From Rattus norvegicus (lineage: Eukaryota; Chordata; Mammalia; Rodentia; Muridae), in NCBI RefSeq assembly GCF_036323735.1, contig NC_086032.1, positions 53,656,599 to 53,720,598 of the forward strand: a stretch of 64,000 nucleotides of DNA, in the 5' to 3' direction. Below the pieces are notes generated by a model. That model made no database searches. It saw only the letters and a program-made list of their open reading frames with translations, and had not been told where the DNA came from. Below are positions 11,015 to 22,300 of the stretch, one piece after another (positions within the stretch are counted from its first letter, which is position 1; each line of letters starts with the position of its first letter). The position numbers were made by a program, and so were the translations under genes.

Positions 11015-11310
11015 GACTCATGCCAGCATCTCTGGGATGAAACCCACTTGATCATGAGTGGTCTTTTGGTGTGTTCTTGTATTTGATTTGCAAGTATTTT
11101 TCTGGGTAATTTTGCATCTATTTTTACAAGGGAAATTTGCAAATTTTGCTGAGTCATTATGTGATTTGGGTATCTGGCTCCTGGATATTCAATAAAATAA
11201 GTTATGTAATGTTACCTCCTATTTTGAGGAATACATTGAGGAGTATTGGTGTTAACTGTTCTTTATAAGTATGGTAGAAGTTGATTAAATTATTCCTAGT
11301 GATATTCTTG
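11015..11310 (-). mobile_element. Old L1 ORF2 RT fragment, continuation
   Basis: The minus strand reads through the region matching DQVGFIPGMQGW and on toward the upstream RT region of copies A and B. It belongs to the same decayed element as 8670-10020, split by the nested 3'-UTR piece. Confidence 0.65.
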
Positions 11311-11339
11311 TGTACTCACAAATCAGTACTTACACTTAT

Positions 11340-11840
11340 TGTCATCAGACAGGAATTGAGCAGCAGCTGATAGGAGTAGATGCAGAGAACCACAGTCAAA
11401 CACTAGGGGAAGCCAAGAAAAATGCAAAAAATAGAGCACAGAAAGATTATAAGAGTCAGAGGGTTTGAGGATACTATGAGAACACAATCCACAGAATCAA
11501 CTAAGTAGGACTCATAGGTGCTCATGAAGACTGAAGTGACAGTTACAGGTCCTATAAGAATCTGAGCTTGGTCCTCTAGACATAAGTTATGGTGTGTAGA
11601 TTGGTGCTCTTGTTGAACCTATAAGCCTGGGAGTGGAGGGTAGACAATTTTGCCTGTGATTGAGATTCTTTTCCCTTTACTGTGTCAACTTGTGCAGTCT
11701 TTAGTTTGTGCCTAGTTTCGTTCTAATTTATGATGCCATATTCAGTTGATAGCCATGAGAGACCTTCTATTTTTATAATGGAAACTGAGGAGTGCATCTA
11801 GGGGAAAGCAGAAGTGATGGGTTAGAAGCTGACTTGCTCT
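11340..11840 (+). mobile_element. Old L1 3'-UTR fragment
   Basis: The phrase order (GACTCA..GTG.TCA, CTGAGCTTGGTCCTCT, TGCCTAGT..CGTT) parallels 54590-54990, which directly follows L1 ORF2 remnants in sense. No ORF2 part remains. Family assignment is by internal comparison only. Confidence 0.5.
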
Positions 11841-14439
11841 GTTGCTAACAATGTTGAATAGCATTATTCTTTCAAGTGTTTACCAGCCATTTTATTCTTC
11901 TTTAGAAAATACTATTCCATGCAATATTCTGTTTTTCATTAAATTATGAATTGCTTTTTAATTAGCTAGTTATAGTTATCCACAGCTAGACATAGCATGC
12001 TACAAAACTGGGGCATCGATGCAAGAGTCATGACAACTCTGTGGTAGTCAGTTTCATGTTTATTAGGTTTTAGGCTTGATCTACAGGAGGAAAATAATGA
12101 TTAATATTGCACTTCTGGCAAAACATCCCTAGATATGGCAGTCATAAACATCTTGAGGGTTTTATTTTTATTTTGTCAATGGAAATATTGCCAACTTCAT
12201 TTTAAACATTTATGTTTAGTACCATAAATCTCAACCTTTGTGTGAGAAGATTTTACCATGAGCAGCAATAAATTCAGTGACTCATAAATTATTAAAGTGT
12301 TGAGAATGAATAACTGTTCATAATCAGCCATGATTGGGATATTTATATGATGCCTACCCCTCTAAGGCTCACAGAATATAATGCCCAGGGCATGGAAAAA
12401 AAGTAAGAATTGAAAGATGGTGAAGCATCCTATGTAATGCTGTTTTTAGCAAATGGTATAGATGTTGCACTCAGAATTCACAGCATCTAAAGTTATTTAA
12501 ACAAAATCTACACAAGAAAAAAGTTAGTCAAATTTCTAGTATGGCGAAGCCGGGGATCTGTCCTCAGCTTCAAGAGCTGTGTACAATGAAAGATGACTAT
12601 GAGAGAGAGTTTCAATTTTATCCAGAGTTGTAGTCACTGTTAACTTGTCTATGCCTCAGTGTATGACTCTGCTACCACACCCATACAATCAGTGCTATTT
12701 CCATAGATTTATGTTCTTTTATTTTATGTTTCATTTTTTTTCAGAATACATGAATTTGGATGCAGAGTTATTGAGGTGAGAAAAAATGCTGAACTATATC
12801 AACCTGAATACTTTAATGATCATTTAATATCAGAATGAAAAGCAGGAAATGTATTACACTGGGGAAGAGGTTTTGTCTATATTTCCTCAGGTTATTAATG
12901 GTGATGGGTTCCATCAAATTTGATAAAGATACAATCTTAATATGCGAAACTTCCATATAAAAGGTACAACTCAAGGAAAGAAGAAGCAGTGGGGGGAAAA
13001 CACAGACAACACAGAAAGCTAATTCCTATTTCAGCTCAACAGATTGGCTACAAAAACACATATTATTCAACAAACTGGCTGAATGGAAAACTTTGATCCT
13101 GGAATGAATATTTGATGAAGGGCAGATGGTCAGAACTGATGAGTGGAACCTTATAAGGACCTTTGGACTGTTACATTTGTGAGATTGATAAAGATTTTAC
13201 TGCTGTAATAGTTAAATTGTGTACAATTTTTATCTTAAACAGAAAGAGGGAATATGTAGAATTTTAATGCATGACTGCTCTGACATGAGATATTATTCAA
13301 AGATATGTTAGGTCTGTGTGATCTGGCTGAAATGAGACATATAGATACCACTAATTCTGTCTGCAATACAAGCATGCCCTTAGTATACACCTTTAATACC
13401 AAACAAAGTTATAATTAGTTTATAGAGCGAAGCAGCCATGCTTGACAGTGATGTCTAATTGATTGGCAGAGCGGTGAATCAGAGAAAGATTTAACAGAAT
13501 CAGTTAGACATAAGATACACCGAAAAATCAAGAGACGTTATTCAAAAGCAGCACCAGGAAAGCCTCTGGGTAGATTATTCAGTTGGAAGTCACTGGAGTA
13601 TGCTGCACAGGAGTTGGGTTGAGTTCCATTCAGTTCTTATTGAGACAAAGATTTTTAATAGCAAAGTTTTACAGGGACAGAAGACAGATAAAGACAAAAC
13701 AAGTCAGAATATCGTAAAATATTGTTAAATTTATTTTTTTAGGCCAAGCAAAACAATTCAGTGAGAAAGAGATTTCTTAAAATTTCTATTAGAAAAAAAC
13801 AGCATATCCAATGTACATGACTGTTTACTCATTTTGTATATATGAAAATAGATGAAATGTATCTATAAATCTATGTGTAAAATGCATTTCTTTAGTATTT
13901 TCTATTTTATCTTAGAAGAATTTGTGGCTATTGTTATGGGAGAATGTATACTTTTTGAAGATTTACTCCTTTTATCTGTCTGAGTATACTATTTTTGTGC
14001 ATACGAGATCAGGGTATTGAATTCCATTACAGATATTTGTGATCCTCAATGTGGTTGCTAGGAATTGAACTTAGGACATCTATTTATAAACATTAGATTC
14101 TTTGGAAGAGACAAGGAAAGAAAAATGGGAGATGGAAAGAAAGGGGGAAAAAGAGTAAGAGGAAAGGAAGAAGGTAAGAGAAAAGATAGATACGAAATTG
14201 GAAGGAAAGAAAGAAAAATTGCCTTAATTATAAAACTGAACAGAATTTTACCTTTAAAGGAAAAAAACAAAGAGCATGGAAATTTCTGGACACTATTGCA
14301 AGGTCCTGGTAAGTGTGTGACTCAATATAGCCGGAGTAAAGCCAGGTATACATCCAAGACAGAGATTCATAGTAGAATTTTTTAAAGTTACAAATCAGAA
14401 GCTTTATATGACAATGAAGCTTTTAATCATTTCATCACA
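11841..14439. other. Long stretch without gene; unassigned sequence
   Basis: AT-rich, with no frame above about 110 codons. A purine-rich (GA) low-complexity patch lies at 14103-14220. The stretch around 13240-13660 has the texture of a diverged interspersed repeat, but I cannot name it. Confidence 0.5.
14103..14220. repeat. GA-rich low-complexity tract
   Basis: Nearly pure purine on the + strand (AAGGAAAGAAAG, GGGGGAAAAAG). It is the origin of the 106-codon Lys/Arg-rich frame at 14065-14385, which is therefore not credited as a gene. Confidence 0.7.
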
Positions 14440-14720
14440 TTACTTGCTTTTCTGTTGCTACGATACTATAGCCTGACAAAAGCAAGTTAAGGATACAAGA
14501 CTTTATTTTACCTTGTCCTTTTAGGGAAGATGGGATCCATCCTGATGTGGCAGGCCAAGCTGTCTGAAGTGATGACAGCAAGAACAGAAATCTGACTGGT
14601 GGCAGTTTCATGCTCATTCAGAAAATAGAGGTGAACTGCAAATGGGACAAGTCTATACAGTCTCAAAGCACACCTACAATTATATACTTTCTTTAGAAAT
14701 AATGTCCACAATCTTTGCAA
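14440..14720. repeat. Possible diverged murid interspersed repeat
   Basis: The segment starting TTCTGTTGCTACGATACTAT and continuing GACAAAAGCAAG..TTTATTTTACC resembles the start of a very common murid repeat. The family name is left open and the boundaries are approximate. Confidence 0.35.
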
Positions 14721-15061
14721 TCAGAATCTCCAGTTGGATGCCAAGTATTCAAATGCATAAACCTCAGGAAAAATTTTAATCAAATTGCCATAATCATCTT
14801 CAAGAAAAGGTACATGTACCAAACTTACTTTTGTTTGCTCTGGTAAATATTACCACCTCTATATTCCTAAACTGATAAACAGATAAAAATATTGTTAGAA
14901 TAAAAAATAGAAAAAATATGACCTTTTTATGGAAATACAATCTAAATTATAAATCTTATTGGTGGACCAGGGATGAAATGAAAACAAATAAAAATAAGAA
15001 ATAAACAAGAACATATTATATAACCAAGAAAGGATAAATCAAGAAATAAGTATCCCCCTCT

Positions 15062-15213
15062 TTTTCTTTCATTGTATTTTTTATTTACATTTCAAATATT
15101 ATTCCGTTTCTCGGTTTCCCAGATATAAGCCCCCTATCCCATATACCTCCCTTTCTTCTATAAAGGTGTTCCCCTCCCCAACCACCCTGCTTCACCTCTC
15201 CCCCCTGACATTA
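15062..15213 (-). mobile_element. Short L1 3'-end fragment, antisense
   Basis: TTTTTTATTTACATTTCAAA followed by C-rich sequence is the reverse complement of the L1 3' terminus and its G-tract. About 150 bp remain. Confidence 0.65.
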
Positions 15214-16284
15214 GAACAGAATTTTATGACAAATGTGAATCCATAAAAACTTTCAAATTGTGCCACACATTGGACTCTGACATCCATGTGCTCACTGTGA
15301 CATATGCACACATGCATAAATACACTTGCATGCATTCACACACCTATGCAAGCACACACAGGTAGGTGTGTATGCGCATATACATAGAAACAAACAAATA
15401 ACTGTAAATAAAATATAAGCATTTATGATGTCCAACCAACTAAAATCATCAGTATAGACAGCCAATTATCCAACCCAGAAAATTAATTAGGGAACAATAT
15501 GAATGAACAGTGTTATAAAATATATTGTACATTCACACTTCATTATAGGAATCATTCATACGTTCCATTCTAACTTTTCCTTATTGCCTACCTCAGTTAT
15601 TGAGAAAGACTCTAAATAATGTCATCCCTTTTACTTGTGCTCACTATTAAGTATTAGCACCATAGAGAGCAGGAGTGCATGATAGTTTACATTCTTAACT
15701 CAAATGATTTTCTAGCTAACAAATGCCCCCCCAAAATATATTTTTACTCATTTAAATTTTTTCTTGTCTTTTACCTAGCGTTGCTTTCCTCCTTGCTATT
15801 ACAAAATAACTCCCAGAAAGCATCCAGTATCTCAGGAAGGGACAAAGGAGATTGCCGCTTCTTGACTGTAGCAGCAACATCATGAAGCAGCATGCTCACA
15901 TATTGGTGCATCAGAATTGGCTACGAGTATCAAGACTACTGCCATGCAATCTACTTTCTTTAGCTATAACTCATTTCCTAAAAGGTTCACTTTCCAAAGC
16001 AGTGCCACCAGCTAAAAGCTATGTGTTTGACATATGAGCCTAAGAGGGCTATTTGACATTCAAATCATAGCACCTTATTAATAATATGAAGCTCAAGTTC
16101 TGTTTTTCTTTTCTCTGTAACTGCAAGCTATTTCCTTAGTAAGGTTAGGATTTAGTTTGAAGACTACCAGGTCCTTACATGACCTTGTTCTCAAAACCCT
16201 GACTAGGGGCATAAGTAATGAGAAGAAATATAAAATGGTGTGGACTAGACTGGCTGGTATACAAGCTGCCACCCACCAATGCTT
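15214..16284. other. No gene seen; CA/TG-rich patch and unassigned repeats
   Basis: 15290-15375 is rich in degenerate CA/TG dinucleotides. 15780-16075 has the look of a decayed murid repeat. No coding signal is seen. Confidence 0.45.
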
Positions 16285-16500
16285 AGCATGTTTATTATAT
16301 ACAGTTAAACAGAGGGGTACATTTTACTGCATACAGCTGAACAAGGAGGCAAATTTAGCTAATCTTTGTAGGAGCAGTCTTCAGACCCTAAACATCTAGG
16401 AGAGAAAATTATGGCATGCATTTTCTGTACACACTACTAACATTCACATTAATACCAGAAGCAGACATTACCATTCGTCTTAGCCCCATGGACTGATGGG
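16285..16500 (+). repeat. Unclassified interspersed repeat, copy 1 of 2 in window
   Basis: It shares ordered blocks with 42938-43250: GTTTATTATA.ACAGTT.AACAG, then CTTTGTAGGAGCA.TCTTC, then CCAGAAGCA. Spacing differs by internal indels. Two collinear copies 26 kb apart mark it as an old dispersed repeat; the class is not determined. Confidence 0.5.
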
Positions 16501-16599
16501 GAAGTGCTGCCAGGTTCTCCTCTATATGAAGCTTTGGTCACTGACATGGCTGGCTCATGTTAAGAACACAAACTCAGGATTTCAATCAATTAGGTTTTT

Positions 16600-17010
16600 C
16601 TCCTCTCCTCAAAACAGACCTTTGATTGACTAACCTGTGTCTTTTTCCTGGCCTTATCATGCTACAATAAATTGACAGAGCAAATGAAGTCATGCATTAC
16701 CTTACCTTTCAGTTGCAAGCATTGCTCATGAAGTGCAGAAGCAAAAGCAGCAAAAGCTTGAAGCACATGATCACATTATGTCTATAATCTGTGAAGGCAC
16801 ACATACCAGTGCCTCAGTTCCCTTTCCACTTTATTTGCACCAATATCCACTGCCCAAAGAACTGTCCTATTCAAAATTAAAATGAATCACTCTACACCAA
16901 ATAACATAATCAAGATAATCCTTTAGAGATATTCCTCATGGCCTCTCTCCTAAGTGATTCTAAATTCTGACAATTTGACAATTAACTAATTGTTGACAAT
17001 TAGCAAATAA
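16600..17010. repeat. Possible diverged murid interspersed repeat
   Basis: The end TAAGTGATTCTAAATTCTGACAATTTGACAATTA, read as GTGATTCTA..TTGACA, resembles the terminal part of a common murid repeat. The inner parts are too decayed to align by eye. Confidence 0.3.
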
Positions 17011-17322
17011 ACATTAACCAACTCAGGTTTCTACCTGGAAAATTCTTCTACAGGCTTTCTTAATTCATTTTGCTGTTTACTTAAATGTCCCATGTTATTG
17101 AAGTTTGATTGGTATTCAATATGAAACTATAATGTAATGCTCATCTTCGTCTTTACAGTTTTATTTTTTTAACATGTATCGTTGTTCATGTATCATACTT
17201 TACAACCAAGAATTTTTCTAATATTTTACATGTAAAAAAACAGAGCGTCTTTTCTCTTCTTACACTTCCCCTTCTACTTCATTCTTCTCATGTTCTTCAT
17301 CTGTGTAACCTTTTCTATCATT

Positions 17323-17338
17323 AAAAATCTCTATATAT
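17323..17338 (+). repeat. 5' target-site duplication of L1 copy B
   Basis: AAAAATCTCTATATAT matches AAAAATCTCTATGTAT at 23825-23840 with one mismatch in 16. The preceding TT gives TT/AAAA, the classical L1 endonuclease target. Confidence 0.9.
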
Positions 17339-18051
17339 CTCTCTGCCCCCAGACCCTGTGAGAGAGAGACCCAACCGCCTAGTCAGGTGGGCACTCCTGA
17401 GGCTGCAGAGCGGAAGAGACCACCAACACTGCTCACCCCTGCCCACATCCCTGGCCCAAGAGGAAACTGTATAAGGCCTCTGGGCTCCCGTGGGGGAGGG
17501 CCCAGGAGCGGCAGGACCCCTGTGCCTGAGACACCACCAGAACCAGAAGGAAACAGACAGGATAAACAGTTCTCTGCACCCAAATCCCGTGGGAGGGAGA
17601 GCTGAACCTTCAGAGAGGCAGACAAGCCTGGGAAACCAGAAGAGACTGCTCTCTGCACACACATCTCGGACGCCAGAGGAAAAAGCCAAAGACCATCTGG
17701 AACCCTGGTGCACTGAAGCTCCCGGAAGGGGCGGCACAGGTCTTCCTGGTTGCTGCCGCTGCAGAGAGCCCGTGGGTAGCACCCCACGAGCGAACTTGAG
17801 CCTCGGGACCACAGGTAAGACCAACTTTTCTGCTGCAAGAAAGCTGCCTGGTGAACTCAAGACACAGGCCCACAGGAACAGCTGAAGACCTGTAGAGAGG
17901 AAAAACTACACGCCGGAAAGCAGAACACTCTGTCCCCATAACTGACTGAAAGAGAGGAAAACAGGTCTACAGCACTCCTGACACACAGGCTTATAGGACA
18001 GTCTCGCCACTGTCAGAAATAGCAGAACAAAGTAACACTACAGATAATCTG
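17339..18051 (+). promoter_or_regulatory. L1 5' UTR / internal promoter region, copy B
   Basis: GC-richer leader with several CpGs, collinear with copy A and extending about 23 bp further 5' (CTCTCTGCCCCCAGACCCTG). The donor CAG/GTAAGA lies at 17814/17815. An antisense ATG frame of 109 codons covers 17610-17939. Confidence 0.82.
17812..17820 (+). promoter_or_regulatory. Canonical 5' splice-site sequence in L1 5' UTR, copy B
   Basis: CAG/GTAAGA, identical to the site in copy A at the equivalent place. Retention in both copies may reflect recent common descent only. Confidence 0.5.
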
Positions 18052-19260
18052 ATGGCGAGAGGCAAGCGCAGGAACCCAAGCAACAGAAACCAAGACTACA
18101 TGGCACCATCGGAGCCCAATTCTCCCATCAAAACAAACATGGAATATCCAAACACACCAGAAAAGCAAGATCTATTTTCAAAATCATTTTTGATCATGAT
18201 GCTGGAGGACTTCAAGAAAGACGTGAAGAACTCCCTTAGAGAACAAGTAGAAGCCTACAGAGAGGAATCGCAAAAATGCCTGAAAGAATCGCAAAAATCC
18301 CTGAAAGAATTCCAGGAAAACATAAATAAACAAGTAGAAGCCCATAGAGAGGAGACACAAAAATCCCTGAGAGAATTCCAGGAAAACATAAATAAACAAG
18401 TAGAAGCCCATAGAGAGGAGACACAAAAATCCCTGAAAGAATTCCAGGAAAACACAATCAAACAATTGAAGGAATTAAAAATGGAAATAGAAGCAATCAA
18501 GAAAGAACACATGGAAACAACCCTGGATATAGAAAACCAAAAGAAGAGACAAGGAGCTGTAGATACAAGCTTCACCAACAGAATACAAGAGATGGAAGAG
18601 AGAATCTCAGGAGCAGAAGATTCCATAGAAATCATTGACTCAACTGTCAAAGATAATGTAAAGCAGAAAAAGCTACTGGTCCAAAACATACAGGAAATCC
18701 AGGACTCAATGAGAAGATCAAACCTAAGGATAATAGGTATAGAAGAGAGTGAATACTCCCAGCTCAAAGGACCAGTAAATATCTTCAACAAAATCATAGA
18801 AGAAAACTTCCCTAACCTAAAAAAAGAGATACCCATAGACATACAAGAAGCCTACAGAACTCCAAATAGATTGGACCAGAAAAGAAACACCTCCCGTCAC
18901 ATAATAGTCAAAACACCAAACGCACAAAATAAAGAAAGAATATTAAAAGCAGTAAGGGAAAAAGGTCAAGTAACATATAAAGGGAGACCTATCAGAATCA
19001 CACCAGACTTCTCTCCAGAAATTATGAAGGCCAGAAGATCCTGGACTGATGTCATACAGACCCTAAGAGAACACAAATGCCAGCCCAGGTTACTGTATCC
19101 AGCAAAACTCTCAATTAACATTGATGGAGAAACCAAGATATTCCATGACAAAACCAAATTTACACAATATCTTTCCACATTTCCACCACTACAAAGGATA
19201 ATAAATGGTAAAGCCCAACATAAGGAGGCAAGCTATACCCTAAAAGAAGCAAGAAACTAA
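18052..19260 (+). CDS. L1 ORF1p, 402 aa, intact
   Basis: ORF1p binds L1 RNA, trimerises and acts as a nucleic-acid chaperone in the cytoplasmic L1 particle. The frame is open from ATG 18052 to TAA 19258-19260. Residues 1-48 are basic and disordered. About 50-222 form a long K/E/Q-rich coiled coil with repeated 22-residue units (EAYREESQ, EAHREETQ). About 223-315 form the RRM (NLRIIGIEES, SRHIIVKTP). About 316-402 form the C-terminal domain (RPIRITPDFSP, RRSWTDVI, LLYPAKLSI). It has one extra heptad relative to copy A, at residues 79-85. No disabling change is visible. Expression would depend on the upstream L1 promoter, normally silenced by methylation; activity is inferred, not shown. Confidence 0.93.
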   Translation: MARGKRRNPSNRNQDYMAPSEPNSPIKTNMEYPNTPEKQDLFSKSFLIMMLEDFKKDVKNSLREQVEAYREESQKCLKESQKSLKEFQENINKQVEAHREETQKSLREFQENINKQVEAHREETQKSLKEFQENTIKQLKELKMEIEAIKKEHMETTLDIENQKKRQGAVDTSFTNRIQEMEERISGAEDSIEIIDSTVKDNVKQKKLLVQNIQEIQDSMRRSNLRIIGIEESEYSQLKGPVNIFNKIIEENFPNLKKEIPIDIQEAYRTPNRLDQKRNTSRHIIVKTPNAQNKERILKAVREKGQVTYKGRPIRITPDFSPEIMKARRSWTDVIQTLREHKCQPRLLYPAKLSINIDGETKIFHDKTKFTQYLSTFPPLQRIINGKAQHKEASYTLKEARN

Positions 19261-19319
19261 TCGTCTTGGCAACAAAACAAAGAGAATGAAAGCACACAAA
19301 CATAACCTCACATCCAAAT

Positions 19320-22300
19320 ATGAATATAACGGGAAGCAATAATCACTATTTCTTCATATCTCTCAATATCAATGGCCTCATTCCCCAACAACGAGGACCC
19401 TGCATTCTGCTGCCTACAGGAAACACACCTCAGAGACAAAGACAGACACTACCTCAGAGTGAAAGGCTGGAAAACAACTTTCCAAGCAAATGGTCAGAAG
19501 AAGCAAGCTGGAGTAGCCATTCTAATATCAAATAAAATCAATTTCCAACTAAAAGTCATCAAAAAAGATAAGGAAGGACACTTCATATTCACCAAAGGAA
19601 AAATCCAACAAGATGAACTCTCAATCCTAAATATCTATGTCCCAAATACAAGGGCACCTACATACGTAAAAGAAACCTTACTAAAGCTCAAAGCACACAT
19701 TGCACCTCACACAATAATAGTGGGAGATTTCAACACACCACTCTCATCAATGGACAGATCATGGAAACAGAAATTAAACAGTGATGTCGACAGACTTAGA
19801 GAAGTCATGAGCCAAAGGGACTTAACGGATATTTATAGAACATTCTATCCTAAAGCAAAAGGATATACCTTCTTCTCAGCTCCTCATGGTACTTTCTCCA
19901 AAATTGACCATATAATTGGTCAAAAAACGGGCCTCAACAGGTACAGAAAGATAGAAATAATCCCATGCGTGCTATCGGACCACCACGGCCTAAAACTGGT
20001 CTTCAAAAACAATAAGGGAAGAATGCCCATATACACGTGGAAATTGAACAATGCTCTACTCAATGACAACCTGGTCAAGGAAGAAATAAAGAAAGAAATT
20101 AAAAACTTTTTAGAATTTAATGAAAATGAAGATACAACATACCCAAACTTATGGGACACAATGAAAGCTGTGCTAAGAGGAAAACTCATAGCGCTGAGTG
20201 CCTGCAGAAAGAAACAGGAAAGAGCATATGTCAGCAGCTTGACAGCACACCTAAAAGCTCTAGAACAAAAAGAAGCAAATACACCCAGGAGGAGTAAAAG
20301 GCAGGAAATAATCAAACTCAGAGCTGAAATCAACCAAGTAGAAACAAAAAGGACCATAGAAAGAATCAACAGAACCAAAAGTTGGTTCTTTGAGAAAATC
20401 AACAAGATAGATAAACCCTTAGCCAGACTAACGAGAGGACACAGAGAGTGCGTCCAAATTAACAAAATCAGAAATGAAAAGGGAGACATAACTACAGATT
20501 CAGAGGAAATTCAAAAAATCATCAGATCTTACTATAAAAACCTATATTCAACAAAACTTGAAAATCTTCAGGAAATGGACAATTTCCTAGACAGATACCA
20601 GGTATGGAAGTTAAATCAGGAACACATAAACCAGTTAAAAAACCCCATAACTCCTAAGGAAATAGAAGCAGTCATTAAAGGTCTCCCAACCAAAAAGAGC
20701 TCAGGTCCAGACGGGTTTAGTGCAGAATTCTATCAAACCTTCATAGAAGACCTCATACCAATATTATCCAAACTATTCCACAAAATTGAAACAGATGGAG
20801 CACTACCGAATTCCTTCTATGAAGCCACAATTACTCTTATACCTAAACCACAGAAAGAATCAACAAAGAAAGAGAACTTCAGACCAATTTCCCTTATGAA
20901 TATCAATGCAAAAATATTCAATAAAATTCTGGAAAACCGAATTCAAGAGCACATCAAAACAATCATCCACCATGATCAAGTAGGCTTCATCCCAGGTATG
21001 CAGGGATGGTTTAATATACGGAAAACCATCAACTTGGTCCATTATATAAACAAACTGAAAGAACAGAACCACATGATCATTTCATTAGATGCTGAGAAAG
21101 CATTTGACAAAATTCAACACCCCTTCATGATAAAAGTCCTGGAAAGAATAGGAATTCAAGGCCCATACCTAAACATAGTAAAAGCCATATACAGCAAACC
21201 AGTTGCTAACATTAAACTAAATGGAGAGAAACTTGAAGCAATCCCACTAAAATCAGGGACTAGACAAGGCTGCCCACTCTCTCCCTACTTATTCAATATA
21301 GTTCTTGAAGTTCTAGCCAGAGCAATCAGACAGCAAAAGGAGATCAAGGGGATACAGACCGGAAAAGAAGAGGTCAAAATATCACTATTTGCAGATGACA
21401 TGATAGTATATTTAAGTGATCCCAAAAGTTCCACCAGAGAACTACTAAAGCTGATAAAAAACTTCAGCAAAGTGGCTGGGTATAAAATTAACTCAAATAA
21501 ATCAGTTGCTTTCCTCTATAAAAAGAGAAACAAGCCGAGAAAGAAATTAGGGAAACGACACCCTTCATAATAGACCCAAATAATATAAAGTACCTCGGTG
21601 TGACTTTAGCCAAGCAAGTAAAAGATCTGTACAATAAGAACTTCAAGACACTGAGGAAAGAAATTGAAGAAGACCTCAGAAGATGGAAAGATCTCCCATG
21701 CTCATGGATTGGCAGGATTAATTTAGTGAAAATGGCCATTTTACCAAAAGCAATCTACAGATTCAATGCAATCCCCATCAAAATACCAATCCAATTCTTC
21801 AAAGAGTTAGACAGAACAATTTGCAAATTCTTCTGGAATAACAAAAAACCCAGGATAGCTAAAGCTATTCTCAACAATAAAAGGACTTCAGGGGGAATCA
21901 CTATCCCTGAACTCAAGCAGTATTACAGAGCAATAGTGATAAAAACTGCATGGTATTGGTACAGAGACAGACAGATAGACCAATGGAATAGAATTGAAGA
22001 CCCAGAAATGAACCCACACACCTATGGTCACTTGATATTTGACAAAGGAGCCAAAACCATCCAATGGAAAAAAGATAGCATTTTCAGCAAATGGTGCTGG
22101 TTCAACTGGAGGGCAACATGTAGAAGAATACAGATTGATCCATCCTTATCACCCTGTACAAAGCTTAAGTCCAAGTGGATCAAGGACCTCCACATCAAAC
22201 CAGACACACTCAAACTAATAGAAGAAAAACTAGGGAAGCATCTGGAACACATGGGCACTGGAAAAAATTTCCTGAACAAAACACCAATGGCTTATGCTCT

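Noticed and set aside
14065..14385. 106-codon basic protein
   Set aside because: It overlaps a GA-rich low-complexity tract, with no homology or gene context.
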